64,000 nucleotides of DNA, from the NCBI GenBank assembly GCA_021234155.1, contig JAJEKV010000184.1, positions 248,001 through 312,000 on the forward strand, in the 5' to 3' direction. Position 1 is the stretch's first letter; each line of letters begins with the position of its first letter. The notes below the pieces were generated by a model. The model had not been told where the DNA came from. It saw nothing but the letters and a program-made list of their open reading frames with translations, and made no database searches. Shown piece by piece: positions 1 to 11,165 of this stretch. The stretch comes from Isoetes taiwanensis. Taxonomy: Eukaryota; Streptophyta; Lycopodiopsida; Isoetales; Isoetaceae. The position numbers and the translations under genes are program-made.

Positions 1-1375
1 AAGATTGTTGATTGTCGTGGAGGTGTCTATCCACCCACGTTGACTCGTCAACAAAAGTCATTTTGAAGCTAGAGCTCATGTCTATTGTATTAATTGATGT
101 CTTCCTTTGCAATTTTTGCCTAATGGCTTAGCTCATGTCTATTGTATTAATTGGCATTTTCCTTTGCAATTTTTGCCTATTGCCTCGTGTTAGGATGTTT
201 ATGGCCTTACGTGTTACATTTCAAAGTATGTTCTCACAAATTGAATATTGACATTTGTGTTTGTAATTGTCGGATGTTGGTTATGCTCTTACATGTCGGA
301 CGGACTTTTTTCGCCGCCATGAATGTTAAAAATCAATTCAATTGATAGACATATGGATACTGTGCTTGTTGCTTCATTTGTGCTAATATGGCATGTGTAT
401 TTCACCGAGACTCTCGCTGAGACAATGCCCAGATTGTCACGCCTTTCATACCGGCAAAGAATTTCGTTACCTTAGGACCGTTATAGTTATTGCCCATTGT
501 TCATTCAATGAGTGTATTAAGAGCATGTCTAATGGGACCACCATCTTGAGATGAACACGACATGGTAGATGAGGGGAGGATTGAATTGTTGGTATATGGA
601 AGAGCTTGAGGTATCAAAAGCATAACCAATGGTAGAGTAATCATAAAGCAAAGGATTAGAGCATTGGCAAAATTGCAAGACATACTATTTTGGGGCCCTA
701 CAATGCATGTCAATGTAGGTAGAGGATTTTATTCCCAGATGTTCGTAAACTATAGTTCATAGACCCATTCATAGTAGAAAATGCACCTTCCAACTACAAA
801 TAGTGTATACCTATACAGAAATGTCTAACATCGAGTGTTCCTGAGAAAGCCCAACCTAATTCACCCAGGACTCAAGGACAAGCTTTTTGTTTGTACATTT
901 CATACCACTTTTGAATTTGCCTCTAATAAAATTGGATACGCATCAAGAATAAGAAAATAAATGAAGCTGATAAGCGGAACAAAATATTTATCAAAGAGTT
1001 TGTTTGTCAATGAGGTGTGTGGATGCATGTAAACTGTTCACCCAATATGTATGCTCATTGTTAGAGGAGATGGAATTTAACTTCGCTGAGCCAAAGACAC
1101 CCTACACGCTGAAAAAAGTGGGAACACCCTTCACCAAGAATGGATGCTCGCCGAATAAAGTTGTACCCAATAGGATTATAGTCAAAGTTTGCTTCGTCAT
1201 CGTGGAGTCATTAGATGAAATCTAATTGCAAGTCTCCCTTCTAATAAACAATGATGAGCTCCATTGAATGGCCATCAGGCAAAGGGTTTAGCTTAAAACT
1301 TCAAGACTTTGGACTAGATGCATATTGCCATTCCTGCCATTCTTAATCTTGGATTTTGTTCCCAGATTTCGTAAA
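1..1375. other. Intergenic; short tandem and dispersed repeats
   Basis: No gene is recognised. A roughly 57-bp unit beginning GCTCATGTCTATTG occurs twice in tandem at about 73-183. A motif with the core ATAGTTCATAGACCCATT occurs at about 740-780 and again at 1362-1407, and a related version closes repeat A1 near 3890-3925. The short ORFs here have no recognisable domains. Confidence 0.6.
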
Positions 1376-1407
1376 CCATAGTTCATAGACCCATTTTTAG
1401 TACAAAG

Positions 1408-3925
1408 ACTTGTATATATATATCACTATCACTATCACTAATATATATACAGGTATTAGATGTGTGTTTTGTCATCCCATGCCCATGTTCATAGAGATTC
1501 ATCCCAGCCGTCCAATCACGAAATGAAAGGCCAAGATAATGCCACCTCACTGAGGTGCATGGATGGCCATGATGGGCATGCATGGGGGCATGCACCACAT
1601 CCCCGAACCGTTGGATCGAAAGGGGAGAATCAATCCTAGCCCTTGATTTTTGTGAAGAAGGTGCAAGGAAGGTGCCAAAAAAAAAAGTTGGTGCAGCAGA
1701 TCTCAACCGTTAGATTAAAAGGTGAGCATAAATCCTAGCCATTAACTTTTTAATATTAAATTGATTTTTTTCTTTTAAAGGAGTGAGGTGGCACCCTCAT
1801 TAATAAAAAGGCACCCTCATTAATAAAAAAGGTAGTGAGGTGGCAAAGTATTTATGAATGGACTTTCTAGGAAGTTTCCTTTTGTTTAATCGCCTTCGAA
1901 GGCCCGTAGCTTGCAGTAGAGGGGTCGGATAGAGGTGGGGCCTACGCCGTTGGATTCCTCTCGTCGAGATCTTTCCAAGGAGTGGTGCTTTGACACTATT
2001 TTGTCGCAGTTGGAGCCAACGTGATCGAATACTAAGAATTTTCTTGGAATCTTCGAGTTTCAAGGAATCTATGGTAAGTTGAGGGAATGTAGTAGAATCT
2101 TCATAGAATCTTGAAGAATCTAGAGGAATCTTGAAATGTGTTTGTAGAATCTAGGAGAATACGGGCGCAGAGGGTCACAGGCCCAAACCCCTATATATAC
2201 AGGTATTAGATGTGTGTTTTGTCATCCCATGCCCATGTTCATAGAGATTCATCCCAGCCGTCCAATCACGAAATGAAAGGCCAAGATAATGCCACCTCAC
2301 TGAGGTGCATGGATGGCCATGATGGGCATGCATGGGGGCATGCACCACATCCCCGAACCGTTGGATCGAAAGGGGAGAATCAATCCTAGCCCTTGATTTT
2401 TGTGAAGAAGGTGCAAGGAAGGTGCCAAAAAAAAAAGTTGGTGCAGCAGATCTCAACCGTTAGATTAAAAGGTGAGCATAAATCCTAGCCATTAACTTTT
2501 TAATATTAAATTGATTTTTTTCTTTTAAAGGAGTGAGGTGGCACCCTCATTAATAAAAAGGCACCCTCATTAATAAAAAAGGTTAGTGAGGTGGCAAAGT
2601 ATTTATGAATGGACTTTCTAGGAAGTTTCCTTTTGTTTAATCGCCCTCGAAGGCCCGGGGAGCTTGCGATGAGAGGGGGTGGGATAGAGGTGGGGGCCTA
2701 CTGGTTGGATTCCTCTCGTCGCGACCTTTCCAAGGAGTGGTGCTTTGACACTATTTTGTCGCAGTTGGAGCCAACGTGATCGAATACTAAGAATTTTCTT
2801 GGAATCTTCGAGTTTCAAGGAATCTATGGTAAGTTGAGGGAATGTAGTAGAATCTTCATAGAATCTTGAAGAATCTAGAGGAATCTTGAAATGTGTTTTT
2901 AGAATCTAGGAGAATATTTAGAGAATCTTAAGGAATCTCAAACAAATCTTTGGGAATCTAGGACAATCTAGAGGAGTCTTCATAAAATCTTTAAGAATTA
3001 TGGGAATCTAGATGGAATCTTAGAGAATCTTGGAGAATTTTAATAAAATCTAGGGGAATCTTTGTAGGATCTTAGAATGTAGGGGAATCTTTGTAGAACT
3101 TAAAGGAATCTAAGAGAATCTTTAGGAATCTAGGGAATCTTCTTAAAATTTTTGAAAATCTAAGGGAATCTTGATGGAATCTAAGAGAATCTTCATAGAA
3201 TCTTGGGTAATCTAGGGGAATCTTTATAGAATCTTGGGGAATCTAGAGGAGTAAGGGGATAATCTTTGAGAACCTAGGGGAATCTTCACAGGATTTTGGA
3301 GAATCTAGAGGAATGTTGAGAGAATCTTAGGGATTCTAGAGGAATCTTTATAGAATCTTTGAAAACCTAAGAGAATCTACATGGAATCTTGGAAAATCTA
3401 GAGGAATCTTGGGATAATCTTTGAAAATGTAGGGGAATCTCAAGAGAATCTTAGGAAATCTAGGGGAATCTAAGGAAATGTTTATAAAATCTTTGAGAAT
3501 TCAGAGGAATCTTGATAGAATCTTGGAGAATCTAGGGGAATCTTCATAAAATCTACAGGAATAAAAGAGAATCTACATAGAATATTGCAGAATCTAAAGG
3601 AACCTTGAGATAATCTTCAGAAATGTAGGGGAATATTTATAGAATCTTAAGAATCTAAGGGAATCTTTCACCATGCCTCTTATAAGATAGCGTGGAACAA
3701 CAAAGTTGAAGCTTCCAAGCTTAGAAAGCCTAGGGATTGGATCAATAAGGTCATAGTGCAACTCACTTGAATTCGAGTTGAACAAACAAGACTTTATTAT
3801 CGACCTATGACTTCTTCTAACCTAATTATTGGCACTCAACTTTAATACTAATCCTTTCAAGCTTGAATTTTACTCCGAGATGTTTATAGACCATAGTTGA
3901 CAAACCCATTGATAGTACAAAAACT
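1408..3925 (-). repeat. Repeat family A, copy 1 (A1)
   Basis: This copy is near-identical to 17789-20326 in the opposite orientation. It starts at ACTTGTATATA and ends at ACTTGTATATA next to a long (TA)n tract. It contains a direct tandem duplication with a 750-bp period (units about 1451-2200 and 2201-2920). Inside each unit are phrases such as AACCGTTGGATC and the doubled word CACCCTCATTAATAAAAA. The rest (about 2840-3665) is an array of AATCT words. No protein is encoded: the open frames here recur only because the DNA recurs, and they match no family I know. The class is unresolved; a non-autonomous DNA transposon is the best guess. Orientation is arbitrary. Confidence 0.75.
2840..3665. 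repeat. AATCT array with 10-11 bp spacing (in A1)
   Basis: The words GAATCT, AATCTT and AATCTA recur about every 10-11 bp over roughly 800 bp. The spacers vary, typically AGGG, TTCATA or TTGGA. This is degenerate rather than a clean satellite. The period is close to one turn of B-DNA. The same kind of array, reverse-complemented, is at 18110-18900, and another lies in repeat B2 at 23960-24340. Confidence 0.75.

Positions 3926-4013
<88 letters not shown>
3926..4013. repeat. (TA)n microsatellite between A1 and B1
   Basis: About 88 bp of almost pure TA lies exactly between the end of repeat A1 and the start of repeat B1. Its A1-side edge is ACTTGTATATA. The 60-100 residue Tyr-Ile ORFs over it are artefacts of the dinucleotide repeat. 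Confidence 0.95.
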
Positions 4014-4014
<1 letters not shown>

Positions 4015-4743
4015 TTATATATACTTATACTATATATACTACATATGTTCTTATGTTTGTCGCGCTTATCCGACCGTCCGTTCGAGATCCGACGGCTCAC
4101 GTGGCTTTAGGACGTATCCTACGGCCCAGATGGCTTGGGAGTTTATATATAATCCGTATAGACGCGATCCTACGGTCCAGGTTGATCTGATCCTGACCGA
4201 CGGTGCACATGACTTTGGAAATTATATGTAATAGATCCTATGGCTCATGTTGCGTGAGATCTCGACCCTTAATCGGGTCCAAGATCCTACGGCCCAAGTT
4301 GAATGCTCATCCCTTAGGAAAAGGCTTTTAAAACTTTTATGTTGTGTGGGGGATTCGAACCCTGGCCATTGACCCCTCAGCCCCCCATTCTAACCACTAG
4401 ACCAAGCATTAATTCTATGAGTAATTTATGTTTCACATATACTTAAGGGAGTGTTCCCGTTAAGATAAAATAGACTATAACATTCTAGCTAGTTCAAGAA
4501 GGTTCTAGAATGTTCTGGAAGGCTCTAGAAAGTTCTAGAGCATAAGAGAATCTAGGGGGGACCTAAGAAAATTCTTCCAGAAAGTTCCAAATTGTTCTAA
4601 TACGTTTTAGAATGTTCTAGAATGTAGGGGAATCTACGGGAATGTAAGGAAATCTAGGGAAATACTTCCAGAAAGTTCCAGAATATATTGAAAGTCTTAG
4701 AATGTTCCAGGAAGTCTTAGAATGTTCTAAAAAGTATATATAA

Positions 4744-4744
<1 letters not shown>
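4014..4744 (-). repeat. Repeat family B, copy 1 (B1, truncated)
   Basis: Matches 23205-23950 in the same orientation. It opens with repeated phrases of the type GATCCTACGGCCCA, continues through a tRNA-like segment (4346-4410), and ends in TTCTAGAA-rich sequence. It stops where B2 goes on into an AATCT array, and is bounded on both sides by (TA)n. No protein is encoded. Orientation is assigned from the tRNA-like boxes. Confidence 0.7.
4346..4410 (-). repeat. tRNA-like segment (pol III A and B boxes) in B1
   Basis: On the minus strand the segment reads TGGTCTAGTGGTTAG (A-box type), and about 30 bp later GGTTCGAATCC (B-box type). The spacing fits a tRNA or tRNA-derived SINE head. A full cloverleaf with a good acceptor stem is not evident, so it is not called a tRNA gene. 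The same segment lies at 23541-23606. Confidence 0.55.
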
Positions 4745-4806
<62 letters not shown>

Positions 4807-4810
4807 AGTT
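4745..4810. repeat. (TA)n microsatellite ending in TATACAAGTTTTT
   Basis: About 60 bp of TA is followed by TATACAAGTTTTTGTACT. That is the reverse complement of the A1 edge at 3910-3930, so the A1/(TA)n/B1/(TA)n block has inverted ACTTGTATA borders. Confidence 0.9.
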
Positions 4811-5130
4811 TTTGTACTATCAATGGGATAAAATAAAATGGAATGAAACGAAAATGTATAGATAGTTTGAATCATACACGTACCCATCTTTTTTCATAGC
4901 AAGCTCCTAAGATAAGATTACACTACAACAATGAAAATCAAGCAAGAAGTTAAAATCCACACGCGAACTGATAGTTTTGCATTTAGCAAGAATGTTAGAA
5001 ATCAAACACTGTATCCTATTGGGTACAGAGAAATAAAAAAAAATCAAGCTAAATTTAGATTAAACTGGAGTCGTATCATCTCATGCAAAAGATGTTGATA
5101 AAATATAGACATGTATTATTTCTTATATAA
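4811..5130. other. Intergenic, nothing recognised
   Basis: AT-rich sequence with no supportable ORF, RNA gene or repeat. Confidence 0.5.
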
Positions 5131-5132
5131 TT

Positions 5133-5318
5133 TGTCTCATAGTCTAATTTAAAGTTTTAACATAATATATTTTTTTTATCTCTCTTTGTTTGTCTATCAA
5201 AGTCTAATTTAAAGTTTTAACATAATATTTTTTTTTTTATCTCTCTTTGTTTGTCTATCAAAGTCTAATTTAAAGTTTTAACATAATATATTTTTTTTAT
5301 CTCTCTTTGTTTGTCTTT
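5133..5318. repeat. Tandem repeat, about 61 bp x 3
   Basis: Three adjacent copies of a unit starting AGTCTAATTTAAAG and ending TTTGTTTGTCTATC. They differ mainly in the length of a poly-T run. No coding content. Confidence 0.9.
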
Positions 5319-7891
5319 CAATCAAGCAAACTTATCCCATATTACTATTTAGATATCAGTATTATAGGCTACAAAAATGGATGGCCAGTACCAGCAATCC
5401 AAAAGAACCAAGCAACATCGTGGTGAAGCTACATGTGGGGAAACTCGCCAATACAGTTTGGAGGAATAGCGTCGGTTGGCACCTTACAAAATATTAAATG
5501 TGCTTTTAGTTTTGTAAACTAGATGCAATGGCTCATTCAACTAACAACCGATTAGATTTGATGCTCAATCATTGAGTGACGTTTTTATACATGTCTATTT
5601 TTGTCTCATTGTATGACTTAACATTGTGAATTTGATGAGATTTTTTCTCTGTGTATGTCATATTGACTATTATTTTAGCAGCTATAGACAGAGCACAAAT
5701 GACTCAAATCTAGCGTTGCAATATCAACCTTACATGTAGATATGTCAATGTGGATTAAGCCATGACATATAAAGAATAATATGTATTTAAATGGGCCATG
5801 GTCCAAGCCCCATTTCATTTGAAAAAAGGAGTATCCACCCCATGGTCGCGGATGCCACCACTGAATGTGGCAATTGTGCTATTGAAAGCAAACCATTCTC
5901 CTAGAGTTCTTCCTTCTGCTTTTAAGTTTCATATATTCACAAGTGTTGCTATTCGAACATATGATGTCAAGCCCTATCTTTTATGCCCCTACATTTTATG
6001 CCCCCAAACAAAGTTGCGGGAAAGCCAGTTCAGCAAATGATCTTGTTCATGAGGTCAATGAATAGAATATCAGCAAATCCATGCCACAGAACAAACCATC
6101 AACTTAATAACCACCATTCTTACATTATCAAATTGCACTAAATGGGCGTATATTCTCAATAGGCAAGATCACAAATACATCACACAGCATTATTTAGATA
6201 TGCAACATCTCTCTCATGTCCTGTGCTCCTTTACTAACATATGTTGCTCTATTTAGGATGACAGATCAAGTGCTCTCTTCAATCTTCTACCACTCAACAT
6301 TGGAACAGCTCCAGCTATATCTTATCTAAGGAGCGTCGACAATTGCAGCTCCACAATTGCAGCTCTCTCGACATCTAGATCTGTAATGCATATGCAAAGT
6401 ACTAGCTAGCCACTTGCGAGAGAGATAAATCACCATTCACGCAAGTATTTTGGATGGTGGGCCTTCCCTGCAATTCAATCTTCCATGTTGCACTCTACCT
6501 CAAGCGTATCCACTTTGCACTCTACATCTCAGCTGGATTTAATGTACATCGTTGCATAGCAATATCAACGAAAAAAGCAAACTGAAAAGAAGCAACAACG
6601 TTGAGCCAACAAAAAGTAATTCCTTAATGAGCTGTGGATGAGCTGATGCGTATAAAGCAACAAACAGGTCTGTTTTGCTAAGACCCCTGCCATAACGACC
6701 TGGCCTCGTTGTGATTAGAAAAAGACTCGTGTACTATACATGCCGCTGCTATCTTCACCTATTATTTTGTCATTTTGTCTGCAAACAAAATGACAGAGCA
6801 AACAAACAAATTAAAATCTTCATAATTTACCTCCATAGATTTATGCACCAAACACTGCTCTCTTTAGTTTTCGTGACGCAAAACTTCCCAAGGTGACAAT
6901 CTTCCCAAGACAAATATGTATAAAAACATAGAAGCCCGTTGGTTCTAATGCATTCAAAGTTAGAATACTAATAACATATCATTCTTGCCCTGGTTTACCT
7001 TTGACTTTAACAATGTTAGAATACTAATAACATATCATTCTTGCCGGGGTTTGCCTTTTATTCCTACTATAATACGAGAAGGAAAATAAGTCTTGACCAG
7101 TTCGCAACATGCACATGCCTATAAATTGCTACTTGTAAGATTGTAACATCATATGGATAAAATCGCCTCCCAAACCTCCCTCGCAATTCCGGCTAATGCA
7201 ATGAAACAAAGACGATCTAGGTACCAATATCTGCTTCCTAACTAGAGTGATGCTCGGACATCTCAATCTAAAATCAGACAATCAATAGCCAGGCCTTCAA
7301 AAAGATTAAACTTGTATGCATAGAAAGATTAGTTGTCAGATTCTTGCTCTAGAATTAGGAACGTTGCCATCTTCAAAACAAAACTTCCAGTTCAAAATGC
7401 TTACCTCTGGAAACTTCATTATGTTGTGGCCGCGTGCTTCTGGACGCATCTTTCATGGAATCAATTGTACGACTTGACGTTTGAGCCTGTGAAATTATTA
7501 TCGGTGCGTAATTTAGTTACTAGGTCGCCAAAGACCCTGTTGCAAGACGATTTTGAGATTCTTGCTACAAACTTGGCCCAGCCAAGACACCGGAAATGAT
7601 TGTCAAGCATTACCCTCGGGGAAAAAGGAAAATATAGCTCAAAGCTAATTATAATGCCGGGAAGATCTTACCTTCTATAGCCGGCCCGGTTCACAATCTC
7701 CATCACGTATGCAAAATGGTTCACCAAAGAGTCTGCAGTGAACATGTATCCGCTCCATCATAGCTGCATATGAGAAATGATACGGTTTCACTTTGAATCC
7801 GACCATGTGATCCCCGCACATGATCCAGGAAAAAAAATTATTTAAAAGCTAAGTAAATCCCCGCGACTATATGCGTGAATCCTCATCAAAC
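5319..7891. other. Intergenic; possible lost 3' part of the MAP65 locus
   Basis: No gene is supported. A 57-bp unit (GTTAGAATACTAATAAC) is duplicated at 6957-7060. Plus-strand ORFs such as 5798-6040 and 7333-7599 have no domain signature. On the minus strand just downstream of the MAP65 pseudogene I could not find the later exons that normally follow the central part of that family. Confidence 0.45.
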
Positions 7892-9460
7892 CTTGTTATA
7901 ATCTTCAAGCCAACTTTCTTCTTCACAAGTTGACATCCACTTCTCTATCCTTTCTAAGATATCTTTCCTACTTGAAGCATCTTCTTTTGCTTTTGCTATG
8001 TGGTCTTCCAGCCTTGCTAGAAGATCGATGGCTCTACCATGCCTACAAAAAGAGAGAGCAGATCAGCCTAAACATAATTATCCAAGTAGCTCACACACTT
8101 ACAGACTGAATCAATAAGAGCGTTTGTCCGGTCTTCTGTACTTTCGGATCGAGTTCCATGTGTGCACGATGCATATTTCTTCCAGCTCTATTCTCCGTTT
8201 AAGAACAATCTCTTTCAAATTTTTTGGTTGCCTTCAACCTCTCAAGGCGTTCTACCTCCACCTCACTGACACAAGGAAAAACAAATTCAGGTTTGGCATC
8301 AACAAAAATTCGAGATAGTGAGGGCAAGAATAAAGGGACATACCTCCTCTATTATGTCAAATGCTAAAGCCCGGATGCGACAATTCTGAAGCCTGGTTTA
8401 GAAATATTTGAAGTAACATGATAAAAGAGTCGCATTGCTCTTCCATTGAAGTGTCCATCAGATTCCAAAGTTCGATCAAAGATGCTCCTAGGTCTTGAAG
8501 CTAACAAGTTAAACAAAACAGCAGTTTATCAATGCTAAGCTCTAAAAACTTTATTACGCAAGTATTCACAAATTACCCATTGTATACGGCGCTTCTTTTC
8601 ATCTTCCAAGGATTCAATGCATTGAGTTAGCCTTTGCAATGTGTCATTATCGATGCTCTTTGGTTGCCCATTTGCGTAATCATCCAGACTTGGATGGGCC
8701 TCGCTTATGGTTGTAAAAAAATCTATGGCTAGAACGGTGCATAGCTTATGTACTGAATTCACATATTCTAAGACCATGTGCAATCGGCTACTCTGCAAGC
8801 AAACGCATCAAATTAGAATCACTTTCTACTTCTCGTTATAATGATTTGGCAAATTATTTACCTTTTCTTTCTGCAAGGACTGAAGCTGAATCTGATACTC
8901 TTCCAACCTTTTCAATGATAACTCTGGTTCACTTCAAGATCAGCAGGATCATCATCGGGCATTGGACCATCCGATATCTCTTTTGCAATTTTCTGAATTT
9001 GGGATCTAATGTCCACTAATTGCTTAGCACGCTCCTCCTTTTTGCAGCGAAGCTCTTCCAACTGAGGACCAAGGGTCGCAAGTCGTTCCTTCGGCCGCTC
9101 CACCATGCTTATCTAACTACAACACATGCCTTCATGTCACAAATCAATCTAGCTCGGGCAATAAAATTTGAAACTTGAAATAAGCTGAATATACTCCTTA
9201 CACGAGTGTGAAGAGTTCGATCTCCTAGGGAAGATATCAAAGAAGCAAGTCCAACTGCAGCAGCATTCTATCTCTTTCCATGTCATTCTCTCCAAGCTCA
9301 TCCTAGATATGCTGCAAATGCATTAGACTTTAGAACTTGGGTTTTATAAGAAGGCAAACTATGGACCAGATTTGGGAGTTGTACCTGCAATTCACGTAAT
9401 AAAGAACCGCAGTTGTATCCACCATCACCGGGTGCCGATTGGTAAAGGTGCTAACGCCAT
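7892..9460 (-). pseudogene. MAP65/PRC1/Ase1-family microtubule-bundling protein, decayed 5' part
   Basis: MAP65 proteins cross-link antiparallel microtubules in plants. Seven exon-like blocks on the minus strand follow the family order with GT/AG-type borders: 9385-9460 (ends GSLLRELQ), 9202-9311 (DELGENDMERDRMLLQ), 8872-about 9105 (KERLATLGPQLEELRCKKEE, then LSLKRLEEYQIQLQ), 8577-8792 (VLEYVNSVHKLC, HPSLDD, NDTLQRL), 8344-8500 (LIELWNLMDT), 8103-8265 (ELEEI, ALIDS) and 7892-8042 ([29 protein letters not shown]). The Trp codon of the conserved IWDE motif is TAG (9303-9305). Exon 2 lacks about 35 residues, and single-base frameshifts are seen in exons 1, 3, 5, 6 and 7. The C-terminal half is absent. 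Because introns remain, this is a decayed genomic copy, not a retrocopy. Confidence 0.85.
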
Positions 9461-10394
9461 CATCCGGTTTCACAACCTGTTCGCATTTCGGACATCAACA
9501 AATCACGGGATAAAAATTTCCCAACCGGTTAAAAATTTACCAAGAGCTGTTCGGGATGTATATTTCGTAGATCCAATAATGTCACCGACATCGCAAATGC
9601 GAACCGCCGATGTGTTAGATCGAGTAGGGCGTCTCAATGAAATTCTCACAATGCACAAGAGAAATGTTCTTCAAAGAATGCAAAACATCCTTAAAATGCC
9701 ATTTACACATAATACTCAAAACCGAGACCATGGATCTAGTGTTGTGCGGATGGTTTACACCGTTTTTATGCCGCAAAAGAAACCGAGGAAGAAAAAATCA
9801 CCTGTAGGGATGTATAACCGAAGCAAAACGTCATCGATAGAGGAAATGGCAGCGCCAAATGTATGGCATTGTCTAAATGGACCTTCCAAATTGCTAGCTC
9901 CTTTTCTTTTCCTACCAGATCAAGGATGGATACATTAACTAATCGCTGTTTCCCCCAAAGGAGCGATCTGCAGCCCTGTTCAATCCGAAAATAATAAAAA
10001 ATAGAGGTAAACGCCGCACCAAGGTGCGAGCTTGCGACCCAAAAACACAGAATAAGGGCAAAACAGAGCAAGGGACAGAGACCGGGCCTGATGGTGATCG
10101 ATCTTCAGAGTATCAGGTCCGACTTGGTGGAACGCCACTGCCAAAGAAAGCAAAAAAATCGTGAGATAAAAATCCGGATCAATGCCAGGCACTCCTTTTT
10201 TAAACAATCCTGCCATATCATCTTGCCGTTGTAAATAGAAACAAAATGCCATCACAATAGAGGACCCGAACCTTACCTTAGAATCACGTCCACGTAGAAG
10301 CTTGGCTTGGTGCGGGAGACGGAAGAGCAATGCTACACATCGAAGAGATTCTAGGAGAAATCGAATTGGGGCTTTTGACGTGAGCCGTCCAGAT
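9461..10394. other. Upstream flank of the MAP65 relic; nothing firm
   Basis: May hold the old promoter of the MAP65 relic. The 188-residue plus-strand frame (9372-9938) overlaps exon 1 antisense, and the 150-residue minus-strand frame (9980-10432) runs into a repeat. Neither shows a known domain, so neither is called a gene. Confidence 0.4.
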
Positions 10395-10765
10395 CCGAGA
10401 TGGGCGGTCGAGATGAAATACCCCAATTTCAAGGGTCGAGATTAAAAGCCCCAAATCAGGGGGCTGCTTGGGGTGATTCGAGGTGTCACCATCTGGACCG
10501 TCCATCTCAAGATGGACGGCCGAGATCAAGCTTTACTAGCAACTTCCTTGCAACTTCCTTAACCTTAAAATCAAGGGCCACGATTTCTCACGTGCCCGAT
10601 CGACGGCCCAGGGATGGGGTGCATGCCCCATGCATGCTCCATGCATGCCCCCCCATCAAATCCAAGGGCCATTATCGCGACACCTCAGAAAATCGACGGC
10701 CAGGATGAATCTCTACAAACTTTCAACCCCCCATAGGACCCATAATATAATTGTATATATATAAT

Positions 10766-10827
<62 letters not shown>

Positions 10828-11165
10828 TTATATATATACAATTATATTGAGTGTCACAAATGTTGGCAGTGCCACAAATGGTGTAGAGATTGATGCCACA
10901 AAATGTTGGTAGAGATTGATCTCGGCCGTCCACTTTTGAGATGGACGGTCCAGACGGTGCCACCTCGTAACTCCCCAAGCACCCCTCTTGTTGGTATACC
11001 AAAATATTGGTACAGATTGATCTCGGCCGTCCATCTCTGAGATGGACGGTCCAGACGGTGACACTTCAATCAACCCCAAGCAGCCCCCTTTATTTGGGGC
11101 TTTTGATGTGGCCCGTTAGATCTAGGGATTCAATTGGGGCATTTTATGTAGACCGTCCATTCTTG
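10395..11165. mobile_element. Foldback-type element with about 140-bp imperfect inverted ends
   Basis: The left arm (10395-10530) and right arm (11011-11165) are inverted relatives. Shared phrases include AAAAGCCCCAAAT, GGGGGCTGCTTGGGG, and a dyad of TGGACCGTCCATCTC with GAGATGGACGGCCGAGATC. The middle holds sequence related to the family A units (GCATGCCCCATGCATG, GGATGAATCTCTA) and a (TA)n tract at 10768-10826. The right arm is preceded by a second tandem copy of its inner part (10905-10985). No transposase is encoded. Target duplications were not identified. Confidence 0.65.

Noticed and set aside
1383-2818. Recurring ORFs starting MRSAAPTFFFG and MKLEDSKKIL
   Set aside because: They recur in each family A unit only because the DNA is duplicated. 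Frames differ by small indels and no domain is seen.
3870-4190. ORFs of alternating Tyr-Ile over the TA tract
   Set aside because: Pure translation of (TA)n; both strands give the same pattern.
4346-4410. Functional tRNA gene on the minus strand
   Set aside because: A and B boxes are present, but acceptor and anticodon stems do not pair well, and the segment is part of a repeat.
9372-9938. 188-residue plus-strand ORF
   Set aside because: Overlaps MAP65 exon 1 and its upstream region antisense; composition and order match no family.
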